Shown here piece by piece: positions 37,287 through 46,184 of a stretch of 64,000 bases of DNA. The first letter of the stretch is position 1, and each line of letters starts with the position of its first letter. The notes under the pieces were generated by a model that was not told the DNA's origin, did no database searches, and saw only the letters and a program-made list of their open reading frames with translations. The position numbers and the translations under genes are program-made. The stretch is from Dokdonia sp. 4H-3-7-5. Its GTDB lineage: Bacteria; Bacteroidota; Bacteroidia; Flavobacteriales; Flavobacteriaceae. The stretch is from NCBI RefSeq assembly GCF_000212355.1, contig NC_015496.1, positions 1 through 64,000 on the forward strand, given 5' to 3'.

Positions 37287-37658
37287 TTGAAAACTCTTAT
37301 ACTCGTTTTTATAGGTGGTGGTACTGGAAGTATTGCAAGATACCTTCTAGGGAAGTTTATAAATGATCCTAGTTCTGGTATACCTTACGGTACCTTTGCG
37401 GCAAACATTATAGGTAGCTTGCTGATAGGTATTATACTAGGATGGGCCCTTAAAAACAACACACTTAACAGTAACACTACATTATTACTAGCAACAGGTT
37501 TTTGTGGAGGTTTTACCACTTTCTCTACCTTTGCATATGAGAATCACGTACTTCTAAAATCTGGAGATTTTATGACATTTGCATTGTATGCCATTGCAAG
37601 TTTCGCTCTTGGTATTCTTGCAGTGTTTGGAGGTATTGAACTGGCAAAGAGTTTTTAA
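37287..37658 (+). CDS. crcB: fluoride channel CrcB/FluC
   Basis: Fluc-type fluoride channels are small dual-topology dimers that expel fluoride. The 123-residue protein has four helices, the N-terminal GGGTGSIARYLL, the conserved Asn in FAANIIGS, and the GFCGGFTTFSTF Phe-box and Na-site motif. It starts with TTG 6 bases after the upstream stop; no ATG is suitably placed. No fluoride riboswitch is evident in the tiny gap; one would have to precede the upstream gene. Confidence 0.94.
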   Translation: MKTLILVFIGGGTGSIARYLLGKFINDPSSGIPYGTFAANIIGSLLIGIILGWALKNNTLNSNTTLLLATGFCGGFTTFSTFAYENHVLLKSGDFMTFALYAIASFALGILAVFGGIELAKSF

Positions 37659-37691
37659 AATATCGCAGCCTTTCACTTTTAAGTAGGTTAA

Positions 37692-38186
37692 TTATACTTT
37701 GATTCTCTTTTTCATCTCCTCTACGATATTAAAAGCAGCTGGACACATCTTTACGTTTTCCATAGTAAGCTTAGAAATTTGCTGAAATTTCTTTCTATCC
37801 GTATGTGGAAATTCTCTACATGCCTTAGGTCTCACATCATAGATAGAACAATAGTTATCTGCTCCTAGAAAAGTGCATGGTGTTTCTTGTAGCACGTAAT
37901 CCTTCTCTTCATCAATACGTAAATACGTTTTAATAAAGTCAAATTCCTTCATGCGGAAGTGTTTTGATATACGCTGGATATCCTTATCTGTAAAGAGCGG
38001 TCCCGTTGTCTTACAACAGTTTGCACACGTAAGACAATCTGTTCTTTCAAACTCATCTTCGTGCAATTCTTGCATGATGTAGTCCAAGTTTTTTGGAGGT
38101 TTACTGCGTAGCTTTGCAAAGAATTTTTTATTCTCATTCTGCTTATCTTTGGCCAGCTGCGGGAGGGCTTTAATAAAATCTTCCAT
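37692..38186 (-). CDS. YkgJ-family cysteine-cluster protein
   Basis: A 164-residue cytoplasmic protein with the cysteine-cluster signature: C-x2-C-x2-CC (CLTCANCC near residue 51-58), then CTFLGADNYCSIYDVRPKACREFP, and a final MCPAA. The family is predicted to chelate zinc or iron (CxxCxxCC domain); its function is not established. A perfect -7 element, TACCTTTG, sits 4 bases upstream of its ATG, so the mRNA is probably leaderless. It is divergent from the methyltransferase at 38210 with 23 bases between starts. Confidence 0.88.
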   Translation of the reverse strand: MEDFIKALPQLAKDKQNENKKFFAKLRSKPPKNLDYIMQELHEDEFERTDCLTCANCCKTTGPLFTDKDIQRISKHFRMKEFDFIKTYLRIDEEKDYVLQETPCTFLGADNYCSIYDVRPKACREFPHTDRKKFQQISKLTMENVKMCPAAFNIVEEMKKRIKV

Positions 38187-38190
38187 GGCG

Positions 38191-38198
38191 CAAAGGTA
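38191..38198 (-). promoter_or_regulatory. -7 element of the YkgJ-like gene, leaderless configuration
   Basis: Minus-strand TACCTTTG matches TAnnTTTG and is followed by only CGCC before the ATG. Transcription would start at or next to the start codon. Confidence 0.5.
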
Positions 38199-38209
38199 AT
38201 CATAAAGCT

Positions 38210-38920
38210 ATGGCAAAAGAGGTAGATATTTTTGGGGCAGCCCTCCAAGATTTTATTGATAACAAGTACACAGTAGATATCGTAGTGCACTCCTCTATTG
38301 CAGAAGATGATATAATCCCTATTCCATATTTATTCAGGCCTTTTGAAGAAATGCCAGTGATAGAACAACGAGCATTATCACTTTCTAAGGGAACTATCCT
38401 CGACATAGGTAGTGGCGCGGGTAGTCATAGTTTGTGGTTACAAGAGCAAGGACTTGATGTTACTGGAATAGATATTAGTGAGGGAGCTGTTACGCTTTCG
38501 CGAAAGCGTGGTTTAAAAAATGCCGTGCACTCTAATATTTTAGAACATAAAGACACCTACGACACACTTTTATTACTCATGAATGGCACAGGGATTTTTG
38601 AGCGAATATCAAAAATAGACGATTACCTAAAGCACCTAAAAACATTACTCAATAAAGATGGGCAAATTCTTATAGACGGATCAGATATCGCATTTATGTT
38701 TGAGGACGAAGATGGCGGATTCTGGATGGATACACATCGTGACTACTATGGTGAGGTGACGTACTCAATGAGCTATAAAGGTGAGCAGAGCTCTAGCTTT
38801 GACTGGCTCTATCTAGACTATGAAAGACTTGCATGGTATGCACAAAAAAATGAGCTCAATTGTGAGCTCATTTTAGAAGGTGATCATTATGAATACCTAG
38901 CGAAACTTACGCTTACATAG
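38210..38920 (+). CDS. class I SAM-dependent methyltransferase
   Basis: A 236-residue cytoplasmic enzyme with the Rossmann-type SAM site LDIGSGAGSHS (about 64-75), the acidic GIDIS after strand 2, and LLLLMNGTGIF as motif IV. The substrate is unknown. The palindrome at 38494 falls just after GIDIS and is read as VTLSRKRG, where related enzymes usually have a helix of similar charge. Its last 8 bases overlap the 3' end of the convergent DUF2059 gene. Confidence 0.85.
   Translation: MAKEVDIFGAALQDFIDNKYTVDIVVHSSIAEDDIIPIPYLFRPFEEMPVIEQRALSLSKGTILDIGSGAGSHSLWLQEQGLDVTGIDISEGAVTLSRKRGLKNAVHSNILEHKDTYDTLLLLMNGTGIFERISKIDDYLKHLKTLLNKDGQILIDGSDIAFMFEDEDGGFWMDTHRDYYGEVTYSMSYKGEQSSSFDWLYLDYERLAWYAQKNELNCELILEGDHYEYLAKLTLT
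38494..38507. repeat. dispersed palindrome, exact copy (methyltransferase)
   Basis: Exact GCTTTCGCGAAAGC, extended to 18 bp by AC and GT, read as TLSRKR. Confidence 0.9.
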
Positions 38921-39443
38921 TATATCCTTTCTCGGCAAGTTTATCTACCATCATTCTGTATAAATCTCTACTCCAGATTTCTGATATTTCTCCTATGTTC
39001 TGAGCAATATCTGGCTCTACAGTTAAGATCTTTTGTCCTGTAGGTGTATTATAAAATACCGTTACTTCTTTCTGTTGCTCATAATCTAATGCTGTTTTAT
39101 CTGTAAGCATTTGACGTCCTGCACCCGTTTCATAAAAAGCAAGCATATTCTGAATGTCCTCTTGATTATAGCTTCCTCTGTAAGCAGAAACCAGCATATT
39201 TAAGATGCGATCTACTTGTTTAGGTGTTTCTGTCTTTAATTCGTTCCACACAGCGTCTGGAACATTCTTGCTCGCGTATTGATTTTTTAATAAATCAAAA
39301 AGACCTTTTGTGGCATTACTATACTGATCTGCAGTGCCATTCACTTGAAAATACCTTAGAACTTCTTCGTGATATGTTTTCTCTTGTGCATATCCAGATA
39401 AAGAAGTAAGTAGAAATAACGCTATATATAATTTTTTCATCAT
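38913..39443 (-). CDS. DUF2059 family exported protein
   Basis: A 176-residue protein with a signal peptide (ending LSGYAQ) and a helical DUF2059 domain: IQNMLAFYETGAGRQMLTDKTALD and YNTPTGQKI are characteristic. The family is periplasmic and of unknown function. Adjacent Met codons at 39443 and 39440 leave the exact start open. It converges on the methyltransferase gene, with which it overlaps by 8 bases. Confidence 0.85.
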   Translation of the reverse strand: MMKKLYIALFLLTSLSGYAQEKTYHEEVLRYFQVNGTADQYSNATKGLFDLLKNQYASKNVPDAVWNELKTETPKQVDRILNMLVSAYRGSYNQEDIQNMLAFYETGAGRQMLTDKTALDYEQQKEVTVFYNTPTGQKILTVEPDIAQNIGEISEIWSRDLYRMMVDKLAEKGYTM

Positions 39444-39486
39444 TTTTGCTGTTCAATTTAGAGCATAAATATAGAACATAATACAC

Positions 39487-40263
39487 ATGAAATCATTGAA
39501 ACAGCTTGCATTTTTGATACTATCACTTCTTTTTGTTTTAAGTTGTGATGATGATGACCCTACCACCATATCATCTGATCCAGTAGAAAATGCTGCTAAT
39601 AAGCAACCGCTAGGAACCTCTGCAAATGAATTATTATCAAGTGACGAGTTTACTAGCGTACGAGTAGAAATAGCCTATCCAGAAGGCTTTAGACCAACGA
39701 ATAACACTATAAATTTACTAATACCATTTTTAGAAGAGAGACTCAATAAACCAGATGGCATTACACTTGTAGAATCTACAATTACAACAAATAAAGAGGG
39801 TCCTTATGACATAAACGATATCGTCGCCATAGAAGATGCTAATAGATCTGTTTTTAACAATGGTGATGAGATGGGTGTATGGTTATTCTTTTCTGATGAA
39901 AGCAACCCTACTGATACTGATACTTCTGTCGTATTAGGAACAGCATATAGAAACACATCTATGGTCATTTATGAAAAAACTCTGATGGACATAAGTGAGA
40001 ACACAATAACCCCAGGAAATAGAACAGCCATTGAGACAGGAACAATTCGTCATGAGTTTGGTCATATTTTTGGCTTGGTAAATGGTGGAACACCGCTTAC
40101 ATCAGATCATCAAGATGAAGAAAATGGTAGACATTGTGATGTAGAAGACTGCTTAATGTATTTTCAAACTGTAACATCGATCTTTAATACTAGCAACACA
40201 GATTCATTACCCGATTTTGACACGTTATGCATTCAAGATTTACAAGCAAATGGAGGGTTATAA
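39487..40263 (+). CDS. archaemetzincin-like zinc metalloprotease, lipoprotein
   Basis: A 258-residue surface lipoprotein: signal ending FVLSC (Cys20), then DDDDP. The protease site HEFGHIFGL near residues 188-196 is followed after 9 residues by HQD, and then HCDVEDCLMYF, which supplies Cys residues and the Met-turn as in archaemetzincin-type sites (HExxHxxG...CxM). A third Cys lies in DTLCIQDL. Bacteroidota homologues are sometimes called 'membrane metalloprotease'. The substrate is unknown. A perfect terminator follows. Confidence 0.85.
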   Translation: MKSLKQLAFLILSLLFVLSCDDDDPTTISSDPVENAANKQPLGTSANELLSSDEFTSVRVEIAYPEGFRPTNNTINLLIPFLEERLNKPDGITLVESTITTNKEGPYDINDIVAIEDANRSVFNNGDEMGVWLFFSDESNPTDTDTSVVLGTAYRNTSMVIYEKTLMDISENTITPGNRTAIETGTIRHEFGHIFGLVNGGTPLTSDHQDEENGRHCDVEDCLMYFQTVTSIFNTSNTDSLPDFDTLCIQDLQANGGL

Positions 40264-40281
40264 AAATTTATTCTAACAATT

Positions 40282-40315
40282 AAAAAAGGGATTGACTTGC
40301 GTCAATCCCTTTTTT
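40282..40315. terminator. bidirectional terminator
   Basis: A 15-bp perfect stem (AAAAAAGGGATTGAC and complement) around TTGC with A and T runs, between convergent metalloprotease and LysM genes. Confidence 0.9.
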
Positions 40316-40337
40316 AATACAATTCAATTTCATCAAA

Positions 40338-42383
40338 TTAGTCTTCTACAAAAGGTACTTCTTCAAGTTCTAATGTATCTGTATATTTCATAAGATACAC
40401 CGCGCTATTTGAAAAGCCTCCTTTAGCTCTAGAGCTATACTTAAATTTGTTTTCTACATAGTCTGTCTCTACACCAGTCGCTGCTGCTGCGTACAAATCT
40501 GATGAGTATGCTAGGCGTAGCAAAGTGTCATACATCAAATCATATCCTTTTATTGCAGATTCGCTTGGACTCACTCCATACATGGTTTCATAACTATCAA
40601 TAAATGCTTTTGCTTTACTGTACTTATATTCTTTCTCGGCAGATGGAAAATGAAAAGCAAGATTCTTTAGGTGATCATGTTGTATCTCATCACTATCATA
40701 AGCATTACCCCTATCTGTAGTAAACATTACTACTTTCATAGTGCCTAATTGTCCATTGAGACTCGTAGTAACACTACTAATCAAAGGAACATCATTAGTC
40801 TCTACAATCACCCAGTTTTCTAGTTCGCTAGAAAGTTGTGCTGGAATATCTCCTGGATACAAGAAATATCCTTTATCATTAGAACGAGGTGTTACCGTCT
40901 TTAAATTGGGAAAAATCGCCTTTATCTTTGATAATGTAGTACTGTTTTTCTTGTCTGCTATTACAACAATGTTTTTACCTGATCCATTAGCTTTTAGATA
41001 AGAAAGCATTTTTTTTCTTAAAAGATTATCTTCTGGTCTTGATACAAAAATGTTATTTCCACCAGCTACTTTGTTAGACCTAGGTGAGATTACTGGTATC
41101 TTACGTGCGTTAAGTAGTGACGACGCTCTATCTATGTTATTACCTAGAAGTGGCCCTATTACTGCATTAACACTTGAAAAATCATTAGACTGAATAATGG
41201 TTTCTACTTTACGTGCATTTGTTGCCGGGCCATCTTTACGATTATATGATGTATCATAGGTGTCAACAATTGTGGTTATACCTACTTTTTTAGCATCTTG
41301 GACTGCCATGAGCATTCCACTATATAAATCTAGAGATAGTCTAAGGATACGATCATCTCTAAGTAGATTTTCATTTACCTCTGTATTACCCGTATTTACA
41401 CGGCCTACACCAAATGGAAGCATTATAGCTACACGTTTAGGAGAGAAATCCGTTAATTGATTAACCAGAGATCCTTTTTCACCTTCTAGAATAGTAACGT
41501 CAGGATTTCCTTGGTTTTCTGCAACGGCTTGCGTTGGGGTACCAGAACCTGGACTTCCCTTAGGCACTTTGAGGATCATTCCTTCCTTAAGACCTTCGTC
41601 TAATGCTGGATTTAGTGCGATTAACTCATCTGCCTCTAGCTTAAAAATGCGTAATAAACTGTACAAAGTGTTTCCTTTTTGCACTTCATAAAAGGCATAT
41701 TCATCATTATCTATGATGGTGCTTTTTGCAAAATTTGCTTTAGGAACTTTAAGCTCATCGCCTATTTTAAGTCCATCTCTAAGTGATGGATTTGTACTCT
41801 CAAGCTCTGCTATAGTAATTCCATACTTTCTAGCGATACCGTATTTAGTCTCTTTTGCAATTACATTGTGCGTTATATACGCTACTTGCGTTTGCGGCAC
41901 ATTTACTACTGCATCTGTAACACTATTTTCGCTATAGTTGACAGGTATACGAAGTTTATCACCTTTTCGTAACACTTCGCTATATAAAGACTTATTAAAA
42001 CGTTTTATCACTTCTTGAGAAACACCATACTTTTTAGAGATGCTATAAAGTGTTTCCTTGCGTTTCACCTTGTGTGTTTTAAACTTTAGGTTATCCTGAG
42101 TAACACTATCTGACTTTCTATCAGCAGTTGCTGTAGATGGTAAAATTAACACCAATCCTTCGTAAACCTCCTCACGAGCGTCTGGATTGAGCTTAGTAAT
42201 TTCTGTTTCGGTAATGCCAAACTTATAGGCTATGTCCTTGAGAGTTTCTCCAGCTTTCACTTGGTGAGAAACAAACTTTTGAACAGTTGCCGTATTGCTA
42301 GCTATTGTAGCTGCTGGTGTTGAGCACGCTTTAGCGAAAACGCTAAAAACAATAATCGCAATTACGGTAATATATTTTTTCAT
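40338..42383 (-). CDS. lipoprotein with four LysM domains and a periplasmic-binding-protein-like domain
   Basis: A 681-residue envelope protein. The signal ends FAKAC (Cys20), a lipoprotein Cys. Four LysM modules follow (about 40-85, 103-150, 168-213 and 225-272), e.g. HQVKAGETLKDIAYKFGI and YEVQKGNTLYSLLRIFKL; LysM binds peptidoglycan. The C-terminal half (about 312-675) has a type 1 periplasmic-binding fold (VAIMLPFGVG, AVIGPLLGNN, ISPRSNK). It probably senses or tethers cell-wall material. It lies 9 bases after guaA. The lipobox overlaps a degraded palindrome copy. Confidence 0.88.
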   Translation of the reverse strand: MKKYITVIAIIVFSVFAKACSTPAATIASNTATVQKFVSHQVKAGETLKDIAYKFGITETEITKLNPDAREEVYEGLVLILPSTATADRKSDSVTQDNLKFKTHKVKRKETLYSISKKYGVSQEVIKRFNKSLYSEVLRKGDKLRIPVNYSENSVTDAVVNVPQTQVAYITHNVIAKETKYGIARKYGITIAELESTNPSLRDGLKIGDELKVPKANFAKSTIIDNDEYAFYEVQKGNTLYSLLRIFKLEADELIALNPALDEGLKEGMILKVPKGSPGSGTPTQAVAENQGNPDVTILEGEKGSLVNQLTDFSPKRVAIMLPFGVGRVNTGNTEVNENLLRDDRILRLSLDLYSGMLMAVQDAKKVGITTIVDTYDTSYNRKDGPATNARKVETIIQSNDFSSVNAVIGPLLGNNIDRASSLLNARKIPVISPRSNKVAGGNNIFVSRPEDNLLRKKMLSYLKANGSGKNIVVIADKKNSTTLSKIKAIFPNLKTVTPRSNDKGYFLYPGDIPAQLSSELENWVIVETNDVPLISSVTTSLNGQLGTMKVVMFTTDRGNAYDSDEIQHDHLKNLAFHFPSAEKEYKYSKAKAFIDSYETMYGVSPSESAIKGYDLMYDTLLRLAYSSDLYAAAATGVETDYVENKFKYSSRAKGGFSNSAVYLMKYTDTLELEEVPFVED
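42328..42341. repeat. dispersed palindrome, degraded copy (LysM gene lipobox)
   Basis: GCTTTAGCGAAAAC, two mismatches, read on the minus strand as VFAKAC, i.e. at the lipobox itself. It could be chance. Confidence 0.35.
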
Positions 42384-42392
42384 AGTTTAGAT

Positions 42393-43925
42393 TTATTCCC
42401 ACTCAATTGTAGCGGGTGGCTTAGAACTTATATCATAGACTACTCTATTAACGCCTTTTACCTTATTAATTATATCGTTAGATACTTTTTGTAAAAATTC
42501 ATACGGAAGATTTACCCAATCTGCGGTCATTCCATCTGTACTCTCCACAGCTCTAAGTGCAACGCATTTTTCATAAGTGCGCTCATCACCCATCACTCCA
42601 ACAGAGTTTACAGGTAATAACATCGCTCCTGCTTGCCATACTTGATCGTATAATCCCCAATCGCGAAGACCACTTATAAATATATGATCTACTTCTTGTA
42701 AAATGCGCACTTTCTCGGCAGTAATATCACCTAGAATTCTAATCGCAAGTCCAGGACCAGGGAATGGATGTCTACCTAGTAACTCAGGTGATAATCCCAT
42801 ACTCGCTCCTACTCTACGAACTTCGTCTTTAAATAACATTCTCAAAGGCTCTACAACCTTAAGCGTCATATAATCTGGTAATCCTCCCACATTGTGGTGA
42901 GATTTTATAGTTGCACTTGGTCCTCCTGTTGCACTTACAGATTCAATAACGTCTGGGTAGATAGTACCTTGACCAAGCCACTTTGCATTTTCTACAAGTT
43001 TACTTTCGTCATCAAATACTTCTACAAAAACGCGTCCTATAGCTTTACGCTTAGTCTCTGGATCACTCTCACCTTCTAGGGCTTCCAAGAAACGTGCCGA
43101 AGCATCTACACCTTTTACATTAAGACCCATACCTTCGTACTGTTTAAGCACTTGCGTATACTCGTCCTTACGTAACAATCCATTATTTACAAAAATGCAG
43201 TAAAGATTTCTTCCTATAGCTTTATGAAGTAATGTAGCGGCTACTGTGCTATCAACACCACCAGAGAGTCCTAGAATAACGCGATCATCACCTAGCTTTG
43301 CTTTTAGATCTGCAACCGTAGTATCTACAAAGGCATCAGGCGTCCATGTTTGTTCAACTCCTGCAATTTTCACTAAGAAGTTTTCTAAAATCTGCTTTCC
43401 GTCTGTAGAGTGATATACTTCTGGGTGAAACTGTATCCCATAAGTTTCTTCTCCCTCTAGTTTGTATCCAGCGTTTTCTACATCGTGTGTAGATGCGATA
43501 CGTTTTGCTCCTTCTGGTAATTTCTTTATGGTATCACTATGACTCATCCATACCTGACTTCCTACAGAAACACCTTCTAAAAAAAGTTCTCCTTCGTCTA
43601 CTACAGAGAGTTTTGCTCGTCCATACTCACGAGTATTAGATTGTCCTACCTCACCATCATAAAAGTGAGCAAGGTATTGCGCTCCGTAACAAACTCCCAG
43701 AAGAGGTTTTTTACCTTTTATTTCTGAAAGATCTGGATGCGGTGCATCTTCTCCTCTTACAGAATGCGGCGATCCCGAGAGGATTACAGCTTTGTAAGAA
43801 GAAAGATCTTTTGGGGGATTATTAAATGGTTTTATCTCGCAGTATATATTTAATTCTCGCACTCTACGTGCTATTAACTGCGTGTATTGAGACCCGAAGT
43901 CTAATATGAGGACGTTATTTTGCAT
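42393..43925 (-). CDS. guaA: GMP synthase (glutamine-hydrolysing)
   Basis: GuaA converts XMP to GMP using glutamine and ATP. The 510 residues match the family: an N-terminal class I amidotransferase domain with catalytic Cys in GVCYGAQY (near 81) and HPEVYH, the ATP pyrophosphatase PP-loop LSGGVDST near 220, and a C-terminal dimerisation domain ending in PPATIEWE. I start at 43925 ([13 protein letters not shown]), the usual start. The upstream ATG at 43940 lies within a perfect -7 element and would add MLFLS. The -7 box is 3 bases from the chosen ATG, implying a leaderless mRNA. The LysM gene follows by 9 bases. Confidence 0.97.
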   Translation of the reverse strand: MQNNVLILDFGSQYTQLIARRVRELNIYCEIKPFNNPPKDLSSYKAVILSGSPHSVRGEDAPHPDLSEIKGKKPLLGVCYGAQYLAHFYDGEVGQSNTREYGRAKLSVVDEGELFLEGVSVGSQVWMSHSDTIKKLPEGAKRIASTHDVENAGYKLEGEETYGIQFHPEVYHSTDGKQILENFLVKIAGVEQTWTPDAFVDTTVADLKAKLGDDRVILGLSGGVDSTVAATLLHKAIGRNLYCIFVNNGLLRKDEYTQVLKQYEGMGLNVKGVDASARFLEALEGESDPETKRKAIGRVFVEVFDDESKLVENAKWLGQGTIYPDVIESVSATGGPSATIKSHHNVGGLPDYMTLKVVEPLRMLFKDEVRRVGASMGLSPELLGRHPFPGPGLAIRILGDITAEKVRILQEVDHIFISGLRDWGLYDQVWQAGAMLLPVNSVGVMGDERTYEKCVALRAVESTDGMTADWVNLPYEFLQKVSNDIINKVKGVNRVVYDISSKPPATIEWE

Positions 43926-44307
43926 AGACAAAAATAGCATAATTTGATAGAGTTCCTATAAAGACAAAAGCAGAAATATTTGGATTTTTTTCTACAGCGC
44001 TTTTACCATTAGAGGACATACCTAGTAACCACTTAAACTTATTTAAAAATGCAGCCTATAATAGCTACTAAGTTAAAGGTAATAATGACTTTTATTAATC
44101 CGTTGCATGAAGAATGCAACAGCAGTTATATTTCAGAAATTAGCAACCTATAAACGGTGATTTCTACCTACTCAACGAGAAGTAGTGAAGTACATTAATT
44201 ACTAATTTTAAACTATTATAAAATATTTAGTTTTACATGCAATTATGTATCTCTAACTATATTTAATAGTAAGTAACGACCACATAAACAACTTCTTATA
44301 AATCCTT
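43926..44307. other. 382-bp divergent intergenic region (guaA / 44308 gene)
   Basis: AT-rich, no supportable ORF. It holds the guaA -7 element and a 7-bp hairpin GTTGCAT-GAAGA-ATGCAAC at 44102-44120 with no T run, role unknown. TATATTTA at 44255-44262 is a near-match to the -7 consensus upstream of the 44308 gene. Confidence 0.5.
43929..43936 (-). promoter_or_regulatory. -7 element of guaA, leaderless configuration
   Basis: Minus-strand TATTTTTG matches TAnnTTTG and is separated from the guaA ATG by TCT only. Confidence 0.5.
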
Positions 44308-44886
44308 ATGACCGAAGATGAAAACAATCACTATGAAAGCGGAATAGATGAATGGCGCAAGCTCCCTGTTTTTAGACAAGGCGTTGTAATTCTTCATCTT
44401 GTAGAGCATATCATAGAAGGTATTAAGCTAGAGGACAACAATCCTAACTCTCAATATAAAAAAGCGCTCTACCAGCGATATACACAACAAATGATGGATA
44501 ATGCGATTCTTATTCCATCTGCCATAGCCACTGCTCACGGAGTAGATCTCTATGACCTCAAAATGGAAAATGCTACAGTAGTAAGAAAGGCGGCTAGAGA
44601 AATCATTCAGGATTCAAAAGGTTTACTAGCCTCTGGCTATAAGGATGTTGAATATCTCGATTTATTAGGAGATGCAATTGAAATGCTTAGACCTATTTTT
44701 GCTCGCTGGGTTCAGAACTTTGATGCTACTCAATATATTATTGATAGATGGGGACTCTTTAATCCCCCAGGTGTAAACTTTGATGATCCCGCCCAACTTA
44801 AGAATATAGACCCAAACACATTTTTAAATAATCTAGATGATGATGATGACTGGGAGGATAGTGAGGACGAAGGCTTAAAAAATTAA
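44308..44886 (+). CDS. conserved-looking hypothetical protein with acidic tail
   Basis: A 192-residue soluble, mainly helical protein without signal or membrane segment. I do not recognise a family. Features: an N-terminal acidic stretch, WRKLPVFRQGVVILHLVEHIIEGI, a central NAILIPSAIATAHGVDLYDLKMENA, and a very acidic C-terminus with a DDDDDWEDSEDE run. Codon use and spacing look like a genuine gene. It converges on the Lrp regulator with 9 bases between stops. Confidence 0.75.
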   Translation: MTEDENNHYESGIDEWRKLPVFRQGVVILHLVEHIIEGIKLEDNNPNSQYKKALYQRYTQQMMDNAILIPSAIATAHGVDLYDLKMENATVVRKAAREIIQDSKGLLASGYKDVEYLDLLGDAIEMLRPIFARWVQNFDATQYIIDRWGLFNPPGVNFDDPAQLKNIDPNTFLNNLDDDDDWEDSEDEGLKN

Positions 44887-44895
44887 GCTGCTTTG

Positions 44896-45330
44896 CTATT
44901 TAAGAATAGGATTTTGAGCAACTACGTGAGAAAGCACTATTTGCGTTTTTGACTCCCCGTACGATATCACTCTATCTATAAATTGCTCAAGGTGTTTTTG
45001 ATTACGCAACACGACTTCCATCACAATATTTTCATTACCTGTAATACGATAGCAATTCACTACCTCTTCCCATCCTTTTACGTTTTCTAAAAAAGGTTTC
45101 AACTTCCCCATAAAAGCTCTTATCGTAATAATTGCTTTGAGTTGATACCCCAAAGCCTCCTCAGAGACTTCTGCCTTATAACCTAGTATTATCCCTGCAT
45201 CTTCCATCTTTCTTATGCGCTCTCCTACAGCTGGCGAACTTATTCCTACTTGTGTAGCAATTGCAGTATTAGACTGTCTCGCATTTTCTTGCAAACATTT
45301 TAAAATACGATTATTAAGTGCATCTACCAT
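44896..45330 (-). CDS. Lrp/AsnC family transcriptional regulator
   Basis: A 144-residue DNA-binding regulator: N-terminal winged helix (ALNNRILKCLQENARQSN and AVGERIRKMEDAGIILGY) and a C-terminal RAM ligand-binding domain with CYRITGNENIVMEV. Lrp-type proteins usually respond to amino acids and control their metabolism. The effector and targets are unknown; autoregulation across the short divergent gap to the 45439 gene is plausible. A complete promoter, TTTG-N18-TATTTTTG, lies upstream at 45372-45401. Confidence 0.93.
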   Translation of the reverse strand: MVDALNNRILKCLQENARQSNTAIATQVGISSPAVGERIRKMEDAGIILGYKAEVSEEALGYQLKAIITIRAFMGKLKPFLENVKGWEEVVNCYRITGNENIVMEVVLRNQKHLEQFIDRVISYGESKTQIVLSHVVAQNPILK

Positions 45331-45371
45331 ATAATTTAAACTTCAAGGTTAATAATACAATATTCTTAAAG

Positions 45372-45401
45372 CAAAAATAGCATTCTGCTTAATAAACCAA
45401 A
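45372..45401 (-). promoter_or_regulatory. two-element Bacteroidota promoter of the Lrp gene
   Basis: On the minus strand TTTG (45401-45398), an 18-base spacer and TATTTTTG (45379-45372) match -33 and -7 elements at a good spacing, 42 bases before the ATG. Confidence 0.6.
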
Positions 45402-45438
45402 TTTACAATAAGTATTCTGATTGTATTTTTACTTTACG

Positions 45439-45861
45439 ATGAAAATAGTTCAAGAACCACAGTTTAAGCAATCTTTTGATATGAAGCGTCACGCTTTATA
45501 CAATGAGGCTATGGATCTTTTTACGCTTTCGCGAAAGCTGTCTAATGGAAATTTGCAACACAGTATTTTAAACTGTCCTTCAGAAAAAGAACTTGCCACA
45601 AATCTATCTGAATTTATTTCGCACACAGCGCTATCATTACCTATGTCTATTGCCGAAGCGGCAGTAACTGCCGACTATTCAAAAAAACTTTATTTTCAAA
45701 AGCATATAGAGGAGCGAGTAAGCCAACTTTCTAAACTCTGTAAAAAGCTCGAAGTCCTTTACCGCAATCGCTGTCATAGTGTACAACAACTAGCACATAA
45801 AGCTCATAAGCTTGAGGCAGGATTTAAAAAGTGGTCGTTACAGTTGACAAGTCAAAACTAG
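45439..45861 (+). CDS. hypothetical helical (four-helix-bundle-like) protein
   Basis: A 140-residue soluble, basic, all-helical protein. The pattern ALYNEAMDLFTLSRKLSNG ... SLPMSIAEAAVTADYSKKLYFQKHIEERVSQLSKLCKKLEVL resembles the four-helix-bundle (23S rRNA intervening-sequence protein-like) family, but similarity is weak and the function is unknown. I start at the ATG 45439; the frame opens at a TTG at 45421 that would add MYFYFT. The palindrome at 45525 is read as FTLSRKLS. Confidence 0.7.
   Translation: MKIVQEPQFKQSFDMKRHALYNEAMDLFTLSRKLSNGNLQHSILNCPSEKELATNLSEFISHTALSLPMSIAEAAVTADYSKKLYFQKHIEERVSQLSKLCKKLEVLYRNRCHSVQQLAHKAHKLEAGFKKWSLQLTSQN
45525..45538. repeat. dispersed palindrome, exact copy (helical protein gene)
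   Basis: Exact GCTTTCGCGAAAGC preceded by TTAC, read as TLSRKL. Confidence 0.9.
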
Positions 45862-45996
45862 CAAGATAAATTTCCCCAACGTCTCCAGGGAAATTGTCAA
45901 TTTATTAAGAATACATTGTTAAATATCGTTAAGCAAACATCTGGATCTCAGTAATCCATCTACTTTTATTCTCAAATAACTATAAAACCAATTGTT

Positions 45997-46155
45997 ATGA
46001 GAGATATTATATCCCTAATTGTAGTTCTCCTAATTGTAGGCTGGCTCGTAGGATACTTTGGATTTGGAGATGCAGTAGGAAGTTTAATTCACATTTTACT
46101 TGTATTGGCCGTAGTAGGCATTCTCTACAGGCTAGCAACCGGAAAAAAGTTATAA
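45997..46155 (+). CDS. lmo0937-family small membrane protein
   Basis: A 52-residue protein that short-ORF filters miss. It begins MRDIISLIVVLLIVGWLVGY and has a second hydrophobic helix (LIHILLVLAVVGILY) before a basic end RLATGKKL. This is the lmo0937/DUF5670 pattern: two helices separated by a GFGDAVG turn. Such genes are often stress-induced, but the role is unknown. It precedes the 46-residue lipoprotein by 29 bases on the same strand, and a terminator follows that, so the two small genes form one transcript. Confidence 0.8.
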   Translation: MRDIISLIVVLLIVGWLVGYFGFGDAVGSLIHILLVLAVVGILYRLATGKKL

Positions 46156-46184
46156 AAACAAATTAATCAATAAACCATAAAACA

